A DNA stretch of 64,000 nt, from NCBI GenBank assembly GCA_902729315.2, contig LR746272.1:2390035-2454034 (forward strand), given 5' to 3'. This DNA comes from Spirodela intermedia (lineage: Eukaryota > Streptophyta > Magnoliopsida > Alismatales > Araceae). Shown in pieces: positions 45,701-58,600 of the stretch. How positions within the stretch are numbered: position 1 is the stretch's first letter; every line of letters starts with the position of its first letter. A program made the translations under genes and the position numbers. The notes beneath the pieces are model-generated. The model saw nothing but the letters and a program-made list of their open reading frames with translations, was not told the DNA's origin and ran no database searches.

Positions 45701-46614
45701 ATAACATCTGGATCATCAAAATCATCTAGAAGATTTATGGTATGACAATCATATACTTGTGATTTCTTAAGATCATTTGGTACCTCAAAAATTTTAATTT
45801 CTACTAATTGATCTCCACATGAACTTTTCGCAATACCTATGGGAAAATCAATATTCATCTTTGCTGTATGCAAAAATGGTCTCCCTAGGATGATTGGCAT
45901 ATCATAAAACTGTCCATTAAAATCTATTTCCAGCACTACAAAATCAGCTGAAAATTTACACCCTTTAACTGTCACTATCACATTTTCTAAAATACCTTTA
46001 GGATGTTTTATGGATCTATCAGCAAATTGTAAGGTAACAGTAGATGGTTTAAGATCAGAAATATTAAATTTATCACAAATACTTGCAGGTAATAAATTAA
46101 TACTAGCACCGGTGTCAAGTAATGCATTCTGAAAAATGAATCCACCAATATCACACGAAATTAAAGGGGCACTTGTATCTCTCAATTTATATGGTAATTG
46201 ATTTAATAATAATGCACTAGCATGAATAGATAATTTTTCTACTCTAGGTGCCCTTTTTGGTGTACACATTTCTTTCAAAACTCTAGCATATTCAGGAATA
46301 TGTTCAATGGTAGTGAGTAAAGGAAGACTAATTTGCACATCTTGTAAAATTTTCTTTATTTCTTCATTGTGTTCCTTTTTCTTTCTTTGTCTAGGCGCTA
46401 GAACTTTAGGAAATGGAATGGTCGTCCTCTCTTTCGAAATTTCCTGGGTAGAATCTATAAAATCCTCTTCTACTCCTATTTGATTTTGTTTTGGTTTGTC
46501 CACGTTTTCTTTTTCTTCTAATATTTGGGGATAAGGATCAGGTAAGATCTTACCACTCCTTAATGCATTCACTATCCTAACATTTTTATTTCGTGGGTTT
46601 TTTCCTAGATTCAT
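42721..46614 (-). pseudogene. Athila copy 2 pol: protease, RT, RNase H, integrase
   Basis: From 46614 an 884-residue frame carries protease (LLDTGAS), RT (FMDDFSV) and RNase H (CDAS, TDH) as in copy 1. It stops at a TAG at 43960-43962, where copy 1 has CAG. The reading continues in the same frame from 43884 with the whole integrase: the HHCC zinc finger, a [10 protein letters not shown] core, [15 protein letters not shown], and a C-terminal segment to the TAA at 42721-42723. Apart from that single nonsense codon, pol is open over about 1297 codons. It therefore shows the natural end of pol that copy 1 lost. Confidence 0.9.
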
Positions 46615-46629
46615 GCTACTAGACTCCCC

Positions 46630-48016
46630 TTGCTAAAATCCTATTGTTGGGTGATTCCCTAGATTTTCTATGGGCTGACTAGGTAGCTGTCCCTCTTCTC
46701 TCTTATTCCCAAGAGCCTCTATAATTTGTTTCTGGTACAGCATCATTTGATTCATAGTTTGTTGCATCATTTGGCTCATTTGCTGCATCATTTCCATAGC
46801 ATCAGGTTGGATTTGAGAGGGCTGATTTTTCTGAAATCTGTTTTCTTATTTTGGACAAAATTCAGAGTTTGAATTGGGTCTAAGTGCTTCTGGATTTTGA
46901 ATATTATTTGGGTCTCTTCATGAAAAATTATTTCTCCAATTAGGATTATAAGAATTTGAAAAAGGTTCCCTGTTTCTATTAAAACCGTGAGCTACTTACA
47001 CTTGTTCTTGCATAGGGTGAAATGATTGATCTAAATTATAACATTGAAATTCAGAATAATCATTTTCACCATACATAGGACATGTACTATTCGAATTAAG
47101 TTGAGGGTTAAAAGGCTTTCTAATATTGTCAATAAGTAAATCAATTTTTTCTAATCTTTGATTAATCTGATTAACCTCATTTCTAAGTTTAGAATCATCA
47201 TCATGATGCAATTCGTAAATTCCTCTCTTCTTATCTCTGTCATATAATTCAAAAGAGGCTTGATCTCTAGAATTTTTACTTAAATTCTCATAAAGACTGT
47301 AAAATCTCATCAGGAGTTTTCTTCATAAAAGCTCTTCCACATATAGAATCAATCATATTTCTATGTTGTTCTAATAATCTATCATAAAAAATTCTATTGA
47401 GCTGCCACTTGGGTATAGCATAATGAGGACACTTTCTAAGTAAATCTTTGAATTTTTCCCATGTCTCATGCAAAGTTTCTCCTGGTCTTTAAGAAAAACT
47501 CCATATATGTTTTCTCATATTTTGAGTTTTTCCTAAGGGATAAAATTTTCGAAGAAAGGCCTATTCTATATCTTTCTAGTTAGTTAATTCTCTATCTAAT
47601 GTGAATAGCCAATGTCTAGCTTTGTCCCTAAGTGTATGAAGGAATAATTTCATCTTAATAATTTCCGGTGTAACTTGAGGGAGATTAACTGAATCACAGA
47701 CCATATGAAATTTTTCTAAGTGCTAATGAGGTTCCTCTAAAGGCAATCCATGAAAATTAGGGAGTATTTGAAAAATTCCTGGATTTATTTCAAATTTAAT
47801 AGTGGGTGCTAATGGGACTCTAATATTTGATGCTCTTTGAAATGAATCAAGGATATAATGATTTTTCATGGCCATAGGATTGTTCTCAGTTTGACCTGTA
47901 CTTCCTTCAGGATCCATCAAAATTAATTTTTCTTTCAGATTTTTATTTTTGAATGAAATAATGAAAGGATTTTCTAACCTTGGATGCAAGGATCTTCTAC
48001 CATGCATAAAAATCAA
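46630..48016 (-). pseudogene. Athila copy 2 gag, broken
   Basis: Follows gag of copy 1 closely, but is split into frames at 48016-47723, 47473-47288 and 47310-46996 by stops and at least one frameshift (near 47300, one extra base compared with copy 1). The gag-pol join is preserved here: read in frame, gag runs through a CAG-like position (now TAG, near 46635) and GGGGAGTCTAGTAGC into the pol ATG. This shows gag and pol were one frame in the ancestor. Confidence 0.85.
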
Positions 48017-48197
48017 TAAATTCGAGGAAAAAATTTCGTAATTTTTACCCTCCTTCAGGATGCTCTAGTCCTTGCCTTGCTTCTTTTTGTTCCCTTTTTC
48101 TAAAAAAATCGGCAAAAAGAAAATAAAACAAGAGTTAAATTTTTTTTTGTGTACTCTAAGAGAAAAACAGAATAATACTAAATATTATGCAATACAT

Positions 48198-48215
48198 TCC
48201 TTGGCAACGGCACCA
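48198..48215 (-). other. Athila primer-binding site, copy 2 (mutated)
   Basis: On - this reads TGGTGCCGTTGCCAAGGA, three transitions away from the intact site in copy 1 (TGGCGCCGTTGCCGGGGA). All three are C-to-T/G-to-A type. Confidence 0.8.
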
Positions 48216-48220
48216 AAATT

Positions 48221-49870
48221 TGACGTGACCTAGTCGTTGTATATTAAATCACGCAAATATAAAATTTATAAAACTCGAAAACACGAATTTTCAGATATTT
48301 AGAAGTATTTCTGAATAAATATATCAATTATAATTCAATAAAACTTTCAAAAATAGCGGTAATTTTCCAGGTCGATCACAGGGATGTAATATAATATATG
48401 GTAATTATTCAGAATTTTTCTCAATGAATACGATTTTCTATGAATTGTATACTAGGAAATGAAAAGGAAATATATTTAAAATTCACGAAAAAGAGAAATA
48501 AGGGTGCGGACGTCAGGATGATGTCAGCACCCAACGAAGGCGAATCGAGCGGAAATAAAGTTCCGCTCGGCGATTCTTACGTAAGCGATTACAGACAAAT
48601 TAATTAATTAAATTAAGATCTATAAAAGCTAGAAGAATCGTAATAGAACAAAGTATATTTTGGTAAATTAAAATCACAAAAAATATCACTAAATGAAGTG
48701 TAAAGTAAGTTGACAGCAGGAAAATAGAGTTCCGGCGTCGCGACGGCAATGCGTCGGCGATGCACCGGAATTCTGAGTGTTCGGGAGGATTGTCGTGCAG
48801 TGTCCACGGCCTCGAAGGCTCTCCTTGGACAAGGACGACGTGGGCAATCTCTAGATCTTCTCGCAAAGTCTAGAGATTAATGAAATGGGTCGTCGAGTCG
48901 TCTCCGGCGGCTGTCACCCGGCAGAGCGGAAAAACGGCGACTTTGCAGCTCTCCGGCGGCTGTCACCCGACGGAAAAGAGCTGGATGGAGGTGGGGCGCG
49001 TGTCAGGGAACTTCATCCTCAGGTCCGCGCAGCAAGAGGAGGCTCTTTATCGCATCTGGTACGCTCTCAGGAGGTGGCGACTCGTCTCCCGGCGGATCGT
49101 CCTCTTCCTGATGACGGCTTGTTCGTCGATCAATCGGAGATGATTTACTTGATGGATTTGTAATCCTTTTATCGCGAATCGTTCAGAAATTTTAGTAACA
49201 ATGCTTCGCGAATCGCGTTGATGAGATTTTCGCCGATGATCTAGCGATTCTCTTTGCTTAATCTTTCACCGGCGATCTGCAGGAAAGTTGCGATAATCAG
49301 ATAAAAATATATGAATTTTGACTCTGGGAGGATTCGAACCCGCGCCGGTTGTCCGCCCCTTCTGAGGAAGGTGTGACGCGGGTTTAGTCCCACATCGGTT
49401 GCGCGCCGATTTTTCGGGCGAATATATAGTAATGTTAGCTTTCTAAGCAAAGTTCCTTCTCTCGTGTGTACGACCACTCCTTGCCCCACAGCCGGCTGGC
49501 CACCGGTGACATGGAAGGGGAGTGACGCACACGTGCCCCTATCGGTCCAAGCCGCTCGAGCCCCTACTCACGGCTGCTCGCGGCTACTCCCCGACTGAGC
49601 TTTCAACCCGCTTGTGGGCCCGGCTGGCCAGTGGGCGGGTCCCCTCCTCATTTTGTCTTATTTTTATTTCTTTTTCTTCATTTATTTGAAAAGCAAGATT
49701 GTAAAAATCATATAAATTCATGTAAAGTCACATAATTACCTAAAAATTCACATTAATCAATTGAAAACCACTTTTCACACTTTAACACAAATATAAGTCT
49801 ATTTATCATGAGTTAAGGCTAAAACTATATTATTTACTAATTATTAACTCATGATAATGAAGACTTATCA
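48221..49870 (-). repeat. 5' LTR of Athila copy 2
   Basis: A 1650-bp LTR of the same subfamily as 1341-2978. Chromovirus leader on - follows at once at 49871 with ATGGT, the reverse complement of ACCAT at 2979-2983. Confidence 0.9.
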
Positions 49871-50044
49871 ATGGTGAACCTCCTTGAGCTCTGGCTGAGC
49901 ATGTCTCTACCATGGCTGGGTCCTATGGGTGCCTAGATGCCAATGCAATCCTATATGAATGGTCTACTAATGGTATGGAAGCTCAGTGAGTATCCTCAGG
50001 GGATCGAGGTTAGGTGATAACTCAACTTGGCTCTGATACCAATT
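49871..50044 (-). mobile_element. Chromovirus leader (element 1) with PBS
   Basis: Reverse complement of the chromovirus leader and first part of gag, matching 170-360. A primer-binding site of iMet type lies at 50024-50041 with one change (TGGTATCAGAGCCAAGTT). Before the inversion it was joined through an Athila insertion to gag at 2979. Confidence 0.85.
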
Positions 50045-50131
50045 TGATGCAGGATGGGGCAAGAACCCTTGTACTTGATCAATGAAACTCAAGACCTAGG
50101 ATAGGGCAGTCGGACCAATCCGATAAGAATG
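50045..50131 (-). repeat. Last 87 bp of outer chromovirus LTR, with CATTC duplication
   Basis: On - this reads CATTCTTATCGG... to the LTR end CATCA at 50045. It directly follows a complete LTR end (CATCA at 50132). It is the missing tail of an LTR interrupted by a chromovirus at CATTC, as seen from the other side at 38448-38452. Confidence 0.8.
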
Positions 50132-50769
50132 TGATGCAGAACGGGGCGAGAACCCTTGTACCTGATCAATGAAACTCAAGACTCAGGATGGAGTAGTGAA
50201 AAGGAGATCCGATAAGAATGTATGGACCCTAGACTCTAGGTCTGACCACGTAACCTAAGTACAGGCAGGCGTACTAATATGCACTATCAACTCAGGACAA
50301 CCTGAGGAAACACTCGACAATGGTAAGTATGAGGCCCTCTCGGTCCACGTCTGGACAGACGGTAGAATGGTCGTCATGAAGTAGCCTAGGGCTGCAGCTC
50401 ACGAGCGGTGACAAGTTTGGCGCAGCGTCGGAAGTCACAACCTGATAACCCGTCCCATCCTGTCTACGTTCTCCTGATGGCAGTGGAAACGAGCCGAGAA
50501 AACCCTTCGAAGGATAATTGAACTTAAGAGGAAGAGGTATAGAGCTAACCTTCGGGGCTGCATAGCCCGGCGGGTCGTGACGGAGCGGAGACTCGACGTA
50601 AGTAGAGACGTCCAGGGAAGAGCGATGCTCAGCGTCGACAGTCGGTCCTCGTCAAGAAGTCGCCGTAGTCGTCGTCATAAGGCATGGCACGGTCGGCGCA
50701 GGTGTGGGCGCACTGGTGGGCCGAAGGGAATGCTAGCGGGCGCGCGCAGCAAGCCGCGTGGCGTGCGTG

Positions 50770-50932
50770 GCGGCGGCGCTTCGGCAGGAAGGCCGAGCGT
50801 CAGCGGCACGTCAGCGGGAATGCCGAGCGTCAGCAGCTCTCGGCAAGAATGTCGAGCGTTAGCAGCGCTTCGGCGGGAATGCCGAGCGTCAGCGGCGCTT
50901 TGACGGGAATGCCGAGCGTTGGCAGTTGGGCG
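50770..50932. repeat. GC-rich minisatellite inside chromovirus LTR, second array
   Basis: About five roughly 30-bp units (GGGAATGCCGAGCGTCAGCG type). It is the counterpart of 1060-1203, with different unit-level substitutions. Confidence 0.7.
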
Positions 50933-50960
50933 GAAACCCAACCGTTGCCGGAAGGATCGG

Positions 50961-52584
50961 TGACGTGACTCAGTCGTTGTATATTAAATCACGCAAATCT
51001 AAAATTTATAAAACTAGAAAATACGAATTTCCAGATATTTAGAAGTATTTATAAATAAATATATCAATTATAATTCAATAAAAGTTCCAAAAATAGCGGT
51101 AATTTCCCAGGTCGATCACAGGGATGTAATATAATATTTTGTAATTATTCAGAGTTTTTCTCAATGAATACGATTTTCTATGAATTTTATACTAGGAAAT
51201 GAAAAGGAAATATATTTAAAATTCACGAAAAAAAAGAGGAAATAAGGGTGCGGACGACAAGATGACGTCAGCGCCCGGCGAACGCGAATCGGGCAGAAAC
51301 AGAGTTCCGCCCGACGATTCTTACGTAAGCGATTACAGGCGATTTAATTAATCAAATTAAGATCTGTAAAAGCCGGAAGAATCGTAATTGAACGAAGTAT
51401 AGTTTGGTAAATTAAAATCACACAAAGTATCACTAAATAAAGCGTAAATTAAATTGAAAGCAGGAAAACAGAGTTCTGGCGTCGCGACGGCGATGCGTCG
51501 GCGATGCACCGGAATCCTGAGCGTTCGGGAGGATCGTCGTGCAGTGTCCACGGCCTCGAAGGCTCTCCTTGGACAAAGACGACGTGGGCAATCTCTAGAT
51601 CTTCTCGCGAAGTCTAGAGATCAATGAAGTGGGTCGTCGAATCGTCTCCGGAGGCTGTCACCCGGCGGAGCGGAAAAACGGCGACTTTGCGGCTCTCCGG
51701 CGGCTGTCACCCGACGGAGAGGAGCTGGATGGAGGTGGGGCGCGTGTCAGGGAGCTTCATCCTCAGGTCCGCGCAGCAAGGGGAGGCTCTTCATCGCATC
51801 TGGTACGCTCTCAGGAGGTGGCGACTCGTCTCCCGGCGGATCGTCCTCTTCCCGACGACGGCTTGTTCGTCGATCAATCGGAGATGATTTACTCGATGGA
51901 TTGCGATCCTTTTATCGCGAATCGTTCAGAAATTTTAGTAGCAATGCTCCGCGAATCGCGTTGACGAGATTTTCGCCGATGATCCAGCGATTCCGGTTGC
52001 TTAATCCTTCACCGGCGATCTGCAGGAAAGTCGCGATAATCAGTTAAAAATATATGAATTTTGACTCTGGGAGGATTCGAACCTGCGGCGGTCGCCCGCC
52101 CCTGAACAAGGTGGAGGTTTAGTCCCACATCGGTTGTGCGCGGATTATTCGGGCAAATATATAGTAAAGTTAGCTTTCTAGGCAAAGTCCTCTCGCGTGT
52201 ACGACCACTCCTTGCCCCACAGCCGGCTGACCACCGGTGACGTGGAAGGGGAGTGGCGCACACGTGCCCCTATCGATCCAAGCAAGCCGCTCGAGCCCCT
52301 GCTCGCGGCTACTCCCCGACTGCGCTTCCGACCCGCTTGCGGGCCCGGCTGGCCGGCGGGTCCCCCCATTTTGCAATATTTTTATTTTTATTTCTTGTTC
52401 TTCATTTATCTCAAAACTAAGACTGTAAAAATCATATAAAATCACATAATTACCCAAAAATTCACGTTAATCAACTGAAAACCACTTTTCATGCTTTAAC
52501 ACAAATATAAGTCTATTTATCATGAGTTAAGGCTAAAACTATATTATTTACTAATTATTAACTCATGATAATGAAGACTTATCA
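50961..52584 (-). mobile_element. Solo Athila LTR with perfect 5-bp duplication
   Basis: A 1624-bp LTR of the same subfamily as Athila copy 1. It is flanked by ATCGG at 50956-50960 and ATCGG at 52585-52589, a clean 5-bp target-site duplication. It is inserted in the chromovirus LTR. The internal region was lost by LTR-LTR recombination. It serves as the control showing what an undisturbed Athila insertion looks like here. Confidence 0.95.
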
Positions 52585-53884
52585 ATCGGCCTTCTTTGGC
52601 GGTGCCGGGAAGCGGAGCAGAGGAAGGAGACGATCCGGCCAATGATACCAAGGAGGGTTGAGCCCTCCCAATCTAGGTGGCGCTGGAAACGGCGCGACGT
52701 CGGCGGATCGTCGGGAAACTCCGGCGGGGCCTGTGAGGAGCTTGGACTAGATCTGGCTCGTTGGCATGGCAGCGGGGTCTCTCTCTACGTCGGCAGCAGG
52801 TAGACGTTTGTCGGCGAACGGCCAGCGACTGGGCGGAGCGACAGATGGTGGCTCCGGCGGGTTTATGGTGGAGTTCCGGAGGAAGAGGTGTCAGTCGAAC
52901 AAGGAGTCAATAGACTCCGGTGGAGTGCTCGGCGACGGCTCGTAAGGAGGCAAAGCAAGCCCCTTTCATCATGACAGCGTGACGGGGTTCTAGCAGAGAC
53001 GGCGGCGGTTGCAGCGGCAACCGCGACCGTTTCGTTCGGTGACGGTGGCGATCTCACGGGCGGCAATGAAGATGTCTGGCGGTGGCAGTTGGTCTTAGGC
53101 GGTGGCGGGACTTCTCAGGCAGCAGCATCACGATGAACGAAGTCCTCAAAGGGTATCGACAGCCTTCCTCTCCCTCCTTCCCTCCCTATCCTAGGTCACA
53201 AAGAAGGTAACTCACAAACGATAATCTCTCACAAAATTCGGTGCTTCTTGTTGAGGGGGGGTCCTACCTCCCCTTATATAGGGCCCACAAGTGGGCTAAG
53301 GGGAGGGGGGCCCACTTGAGGCCCTCAAGCCCATAAGCCACAAAAAGGCTACAAAAGGGGCTTATTGAGCCTCTAAAAGAGAGACCCAATAAGCTCCCCT
53401 AAAAGGAGAAAGAGGAGGGCCCTCTTACAGTGCTTAAGTGGGCTTGAAATGAAGACCCAAATAAGCCCCAAAAGAGGCCCAAAAAGAAAGAAACATAGGT
53501 CCCCCCCCCTTAGAGTTTTAATTGGGCCTCAAAAGAGAGACCCAATAAAACCCTAAAGAAAGTGAGACACAAACAACAACACACACATAGAATTGGGCCT
53601 GCTAACACACAAACGCAAGGCCCAACAAGTCAATGTGAAAATACAAAGAAAGATAAGGGTGAGCTCGAGCTCGTCATCGTCGCGGAGGTGGAATGTCATC
53701 GTCTCGAAGGGCTAGGCCATGTAGCAAAAGTCAGGCTCCTTTGTCTTTGTGCGTCGATCGGGCTGAACTCGGACTGCCAGTGTCTCTTGAGTTGATGGAG
53801 ACGGGTCCCACTCGCCATCATATGTAAATGAAACCCAATGCCCTCCATGAGAATAGTCTCTTATGTCAATCCATAAATGACTGA

Positions 53885-55604
53885 ATAATTCAAGAGGGGG
53901 ATGAATCATCTTTTAATTTTTTAAAGAATATCTCATTTACATCTTTATAGTAATATAAAGAAGCAAGCAAATAAAAAATAGTTTATACTAGATTTTAGAA
54001 TGGTTTGGTGAACTCCATTGACCTACATTCACTTTTGAGGACTCCACGTCAAGTATATTATTCCATCTCAAAATTCACCATTGTATTTTTTTTCTTTAGT
54101 TCAAAGTTTGCTATTCACATGTTAGTTGTCCTTCATATTTTATTTGAAGATTGATAATATATTAAAAAATATATTTTTCTTTCAAGGTTGAGCTCAAATA
54201 AGATTGTTGAGTTTATTATTTTCTCCACTTATTTTACTTACATGAGACTATCTAAAATGCGTGGCATTGACCTTTGATCATTACTTGGAGGCTTATTGTT
54301 CTCTCATAAATTATGTGTGAAGCTTAGTTTAAAAATTTATGATTCATCAATAGTTATCTTTGCTTCTAAGGTCGAGCTCAAATAAGGTCGTTGAGCTTGT
54401 TTGTTATCCTTACATATTTTGTTGATTTGTTACTATCCAGAATGCGTGGCATTGATTTTTGTTCATTTATGATTTTGAAACTCATTGTTCTTACAGCTGC
54501 AGCACCTGAAAGGATCATTTTTGCTTTTAGGGTTGAGTCCAAAAAAAATTATTTGATATATCATTTTTTCCATGTATTTCACTAAAATTATTCATATTAT
54601 CTATTGAGGATCATTTTCACAAGGGTGCTTCATTTCTATAATTGAGTAGGTTTTTAATTTGAATGATATCTTAGACATTGAAATTTTGATATCATTCATA
54701 TCTCTCTAATCAACTTTCTAGTGTGTTATTGCTAGGGTTTCAATTTTGAATCTTGCCAATGACTTAGTTTTTCCGTAATTTTCAACTATTTTGCCTATTG
54801 TGAGTTTCGTCCTTTTGTTGCTTAAGTTTTGAGTTTGAATCTTACACTTGACTTCATATACTTTGATCTCTCAAGTGTTTTTCTTGTTGAGACTTTCAAC
54901 TTCCCCACTTAGATCATTATTTCAAATCTTGCAAGTGAGTTTGTATTTTTATGATTTTCTAAATACTTAGTCACATATGCAGACACTTTTTTTTTCTGAA
55001 CTTCTGTTCAATTTATATGATGTTACATTATATTTAACATAAGCATATCTCAAGGATATAACTCTTTGAATTCATTGTTAGGTATAAGATTATTTGAGTA
55101 TCATCAATATATTTTCGAACGCTTCTCTAAGATATTAGACTTGTAACATGTATTTATGAAATAAATTTATTACTAAACAAATGTTCAATAAATTTTATGT
55201 AAATATTTTGTGAATAAATTTTTGCTTAGTAGCATCAAAATCAACGGCATCTTGCTTTTTGACACCTAAAATATTGATTCAATAAAATTTATTTACATGA
55301 CAATCTATTCAACACAGATGAGAAATCAATTAAGTTCATCAATCAGTTCATCACATTTAATTTGCATCCATATAAATAAGTACCACTATGATGACACAAG
55401 GGTTCACACAATTATAGTAGATACACACATTATCAATATATGTGTATGTGAACATTCCAATATTAAATAAACAAACATTCAAAATAGTCATATGATATAA
55501 TTAGATAATAAATAATAATCATTTGGTTATATATAATCCTCCCCCTAAACAAGTGCTCCCTCTAAGTCCATGCACTCATCCAGTTTTCACACCTTTTATC
55601 ATTA
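53885..55604 (-). repeat. Probable 3' LTR of the copia relic, right arm
   Basis: Mirror of 34750-36480, including the CCCCCTC stretch near 53890 and the degenerate repeats near 54180-54540. The boundary is uncertain. Confidence 0.5.
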
Positions 55605-58600
55605 TTTTCTCCCCCTTTTGTAAATATCAAAAATAGATACATAAAAGAAGTTTAAGAGAACAATCAACTATGTAAATATTCTAGTCTGATGTGAGATCAT
55701 GAGAAAACTGATTTGAACTTCGAAATTGATTTTGAAATCATTCTTCAATTGCCTTAAGTTGCTACTCTATTTGTTCTATACTCTTGTTGAATTTTTCAAT
55801 GATTGGTAGGATGTCAAGGAATGTAAGAGCATGAGAGAAATATGTTGAGGTAGAAAAAAAAGATGATGGAGCCACTAATCATCAACTTAAAGATAATCTA
55901 TTAGGTGAATAGTAAATTTATCATTGAGATCATGAGGATAACTATTGATTGATTATTTGGCAGAGATGTCTACATTGAAGTATTGATATATGTAAGTGGT
56001 GATGACACCAAGGGGAAGAGTGAGATCATACTTGAGGACTATCCTCATTTGATCCAAGAAGATAGAACCGAGGTCAAAGTTAATGCAACTAACTAGGTAA
56101 TATAAGATTGGCATGAATTTATCAAATATCATATCAAATGGATTACTTTTGTGCCATATGGCATGGCCGATGAGAAAATACATGACTCAGTAGGACAATG
56201 GAATACAAAATGTCTTAGTAGACATTCTACATGCCAACCAACTTTGACAAAAAAATATTTAAAATAATTCAGTCAATAGTGAGCGAAGGTCCAGAGGGTA
56301 AATCAAGGACTACATTTATAACTTTGAGGGTAGCACCAATTAGGATTCCTTTGACATAGGTAATGTTAGTAGGGTATTTGGTGGCATTGTTGTATAATAG
56401 TCAGACCAGATTTGGATAATTTTTAGTTGGAGAAGAAACAAAAGTTGTGAGTTGAAGGGCATTGAAGAATTATTTCATATTTATATGCTGAGATACAAAA
56501 AAGTTCAAGTTAATAATTTTGAAATAAATGACTTTTTTTGTCCTTAAATATATATTGGAATTTGGCTTTGTGAGTCTTAGTTGAGAAGAATAGAGAATGA
56601 TATGTATGAGATGGAGAAGAGGAAGGCTGTTAGGTTCATCAACGTTTAATTGGTTGATATTTGAGATGAGAGGCTTTCAAATGAATTTCCTCTACAAGTC
56701 TTGTTTTTCATGAAGTTATAGTGGATGTCTTCTTGGGCCAAGGTGATTTAGTGGGTGCTTTAGTTCTACAAGAGGTGTTAGGTACAAGTCAAGAAGGTCA
56801 GTCATTGATTCGTAGGACTTGGGTTCCTATTTCAGAGGGGAGATAATATCTATAGCCATAGAGAGGTAGTTTTTGTGACAAGTAGAGTGGGAGTGTTTAT
56901 AGTAGGAGTTGAATTTTCAGTGGCTAGTGGAATAGGAATTTCAATAGTTGCGGCTAGTTGAAGATTTATTTCTGTAGTTGATGGAAAGGTTGTAAAAATT
57001 GACATAAAGGGTTATGTTTCTATGGTTGGTAATAAATTTGTTTGGAGATTGTTGTGGGGTCTATTGTTGTGTATGTAGGAGAGATCATAGATGGTTGAGT
57101 CTTAAGAAAATATTTGATGTTCTCTAAGTTGATTGATTAATGACTTCGGAGAGTGATTTGTGAAGGGCTCAAAGTGCTTTATTTGATGTGTTGAGAATTG
57201 GTGATTGTTTGAAAATATAGAATGTTTGTAGTGTTAAAATGGAAAAAGACGATTGAGTATGCATTGGAGAGGACAGCCCAAAGTTATCATGTAAAGAGTC
57301 AATTATAATATTTTTGTTTTTATTTTTCTCAGAAAGATTATGAAATCTAGATTCTCTAAAAGGGGATGTTAGAAGGGTGGAATGACAAGTGTAAACCATC
57401 TTGGTTCCAAAGTTTGGTGTGAGAGAAGATAGCTAGATTGTAATGTAGAAAAAGTGCAATAAGAATACATTTATGTATTAGACAACTTACGAGATGCAAG
57501 TAGAAATCTCATAAACAATATTCATAAGATTTATGGTTGAGAGAGTAAGAAGATAATTTTTGAAGTGACAAGTAACAGTGAAAAGATGAGTTTTGGAACA
57601 AGTGAAGCCTCACCCTTTTCATAGATGAAATATTATAAACACAATATAAAAACTTTATAAGATATGTAATAATATAACACGTGTCATTCATTCCTTTAAA
57701 GGACTATTGCGATAAAACTAAAATAACATTGTAAAATTGAATGTTTTAAAAAATTCATCTGCACAAAGTAAACAATGAAATATAATAGAAAATGATAGTG
57801 AAACAATGAGGCTGATTCCTCTTTTAGTAGACTCATCTATATTTTTTAAATAAATGATTGACTTCATCATTCATTCATCTATTAACAAGAACTCAAGGTA
57901 AAATATCAGTCATTTTGCACACACCAACTTCATAGATAATTGAATTAAATCTATTTTTATGAAAGGGTTTTGTGAAAATGTCAATGAACTATTTTGATGT
58001 TTTAATGAATTGTGGTTCAATATCCCTTTTTTTATATGATCCATGATAAAATGGTGTATGATCTTGATATACTTTGTTCTAGAGTAGATAATCAAATTTT
58101 TGGTTAGATTAGTGCACTAATATTTTCACAATACACTGGTAATTTTAATTTCAACCCATAATCTGTCAATTGATACCTTATCCAAAGTATATGTGTGCAA
58201 TAGCTTCTTGTAGACACATACTCGAACTCTCTAGTGGATAAAATAATGAAGTTCTATTCCTTAGAATTCCAAAAGATTAAACTATGCCTAAGAACAAACA
58301 TGAGCCACTTGTGCTCTTGCGATCAATCCTACAACTTGAAAAATCTGAATCACGGTATCTTAAAAGATTTAAATTTATATTTTTGAGATACTATTCACTT
58401 AATACCTATGTTAATTGAGAGTTAAAGATTTTCTGAAGGGTAGTAAGGTGACATTCTTTCAAATTTGATTAATATCTAGCACACATGTAAATACTGAATA
58501 AAATGTTAGGCTGGCTAGCTGTTACATACAATAAAAATCTGATCATCCTTATGTAAATTTTTGATTTACTTCTTTTCCATATTCATTAGATTCTAATTTC

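Larger units (their letters stand above)
39541..49870 (-). mobile_element. Athila-type retrotransposon, copy 2 (full length, at inversion junction)
   Basis: A 10.3-kb element on - with the same structure as copy 1: LTRs at 48221-49870 and 39541-41127, a tRNA-Asp-type primer site, gag, pol, a noncoding 3' region and a polypurine tract. Its flanks do not match each other. On the left is chromovirus LTR ending CGTCG; on the right is chromovirus leader/gag starting ATGGT (reverse complement ACCAT). These two half-sites pair with the flanks of the solo LTR at 1341-2978. The element is therefore likely a product of recombination between two Athila insertions. Gag is badly broken and pol has one visible nonsense codon. 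Confidence 0.93.
50132..53820 (-). repeat. Chromovirus LTR interrupted by a solo Athila LTR
   Basis: On - it starts TGATGGCGAGTGGGACCC at 53820 and ends TTCTGCATCA at 50132. Without the insert (50961-52584) and one copy of its 5-bp duplication it is about 2.06 kb. The start abuts the same host flank as the left-arm LTR at 36539. The end is followed by the CATTC-led tail at 50131, so it combines the start of the outer LTR with the end of an inner one. It carries the minisatellite at about 50770-50932. Confidence 0.85.
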
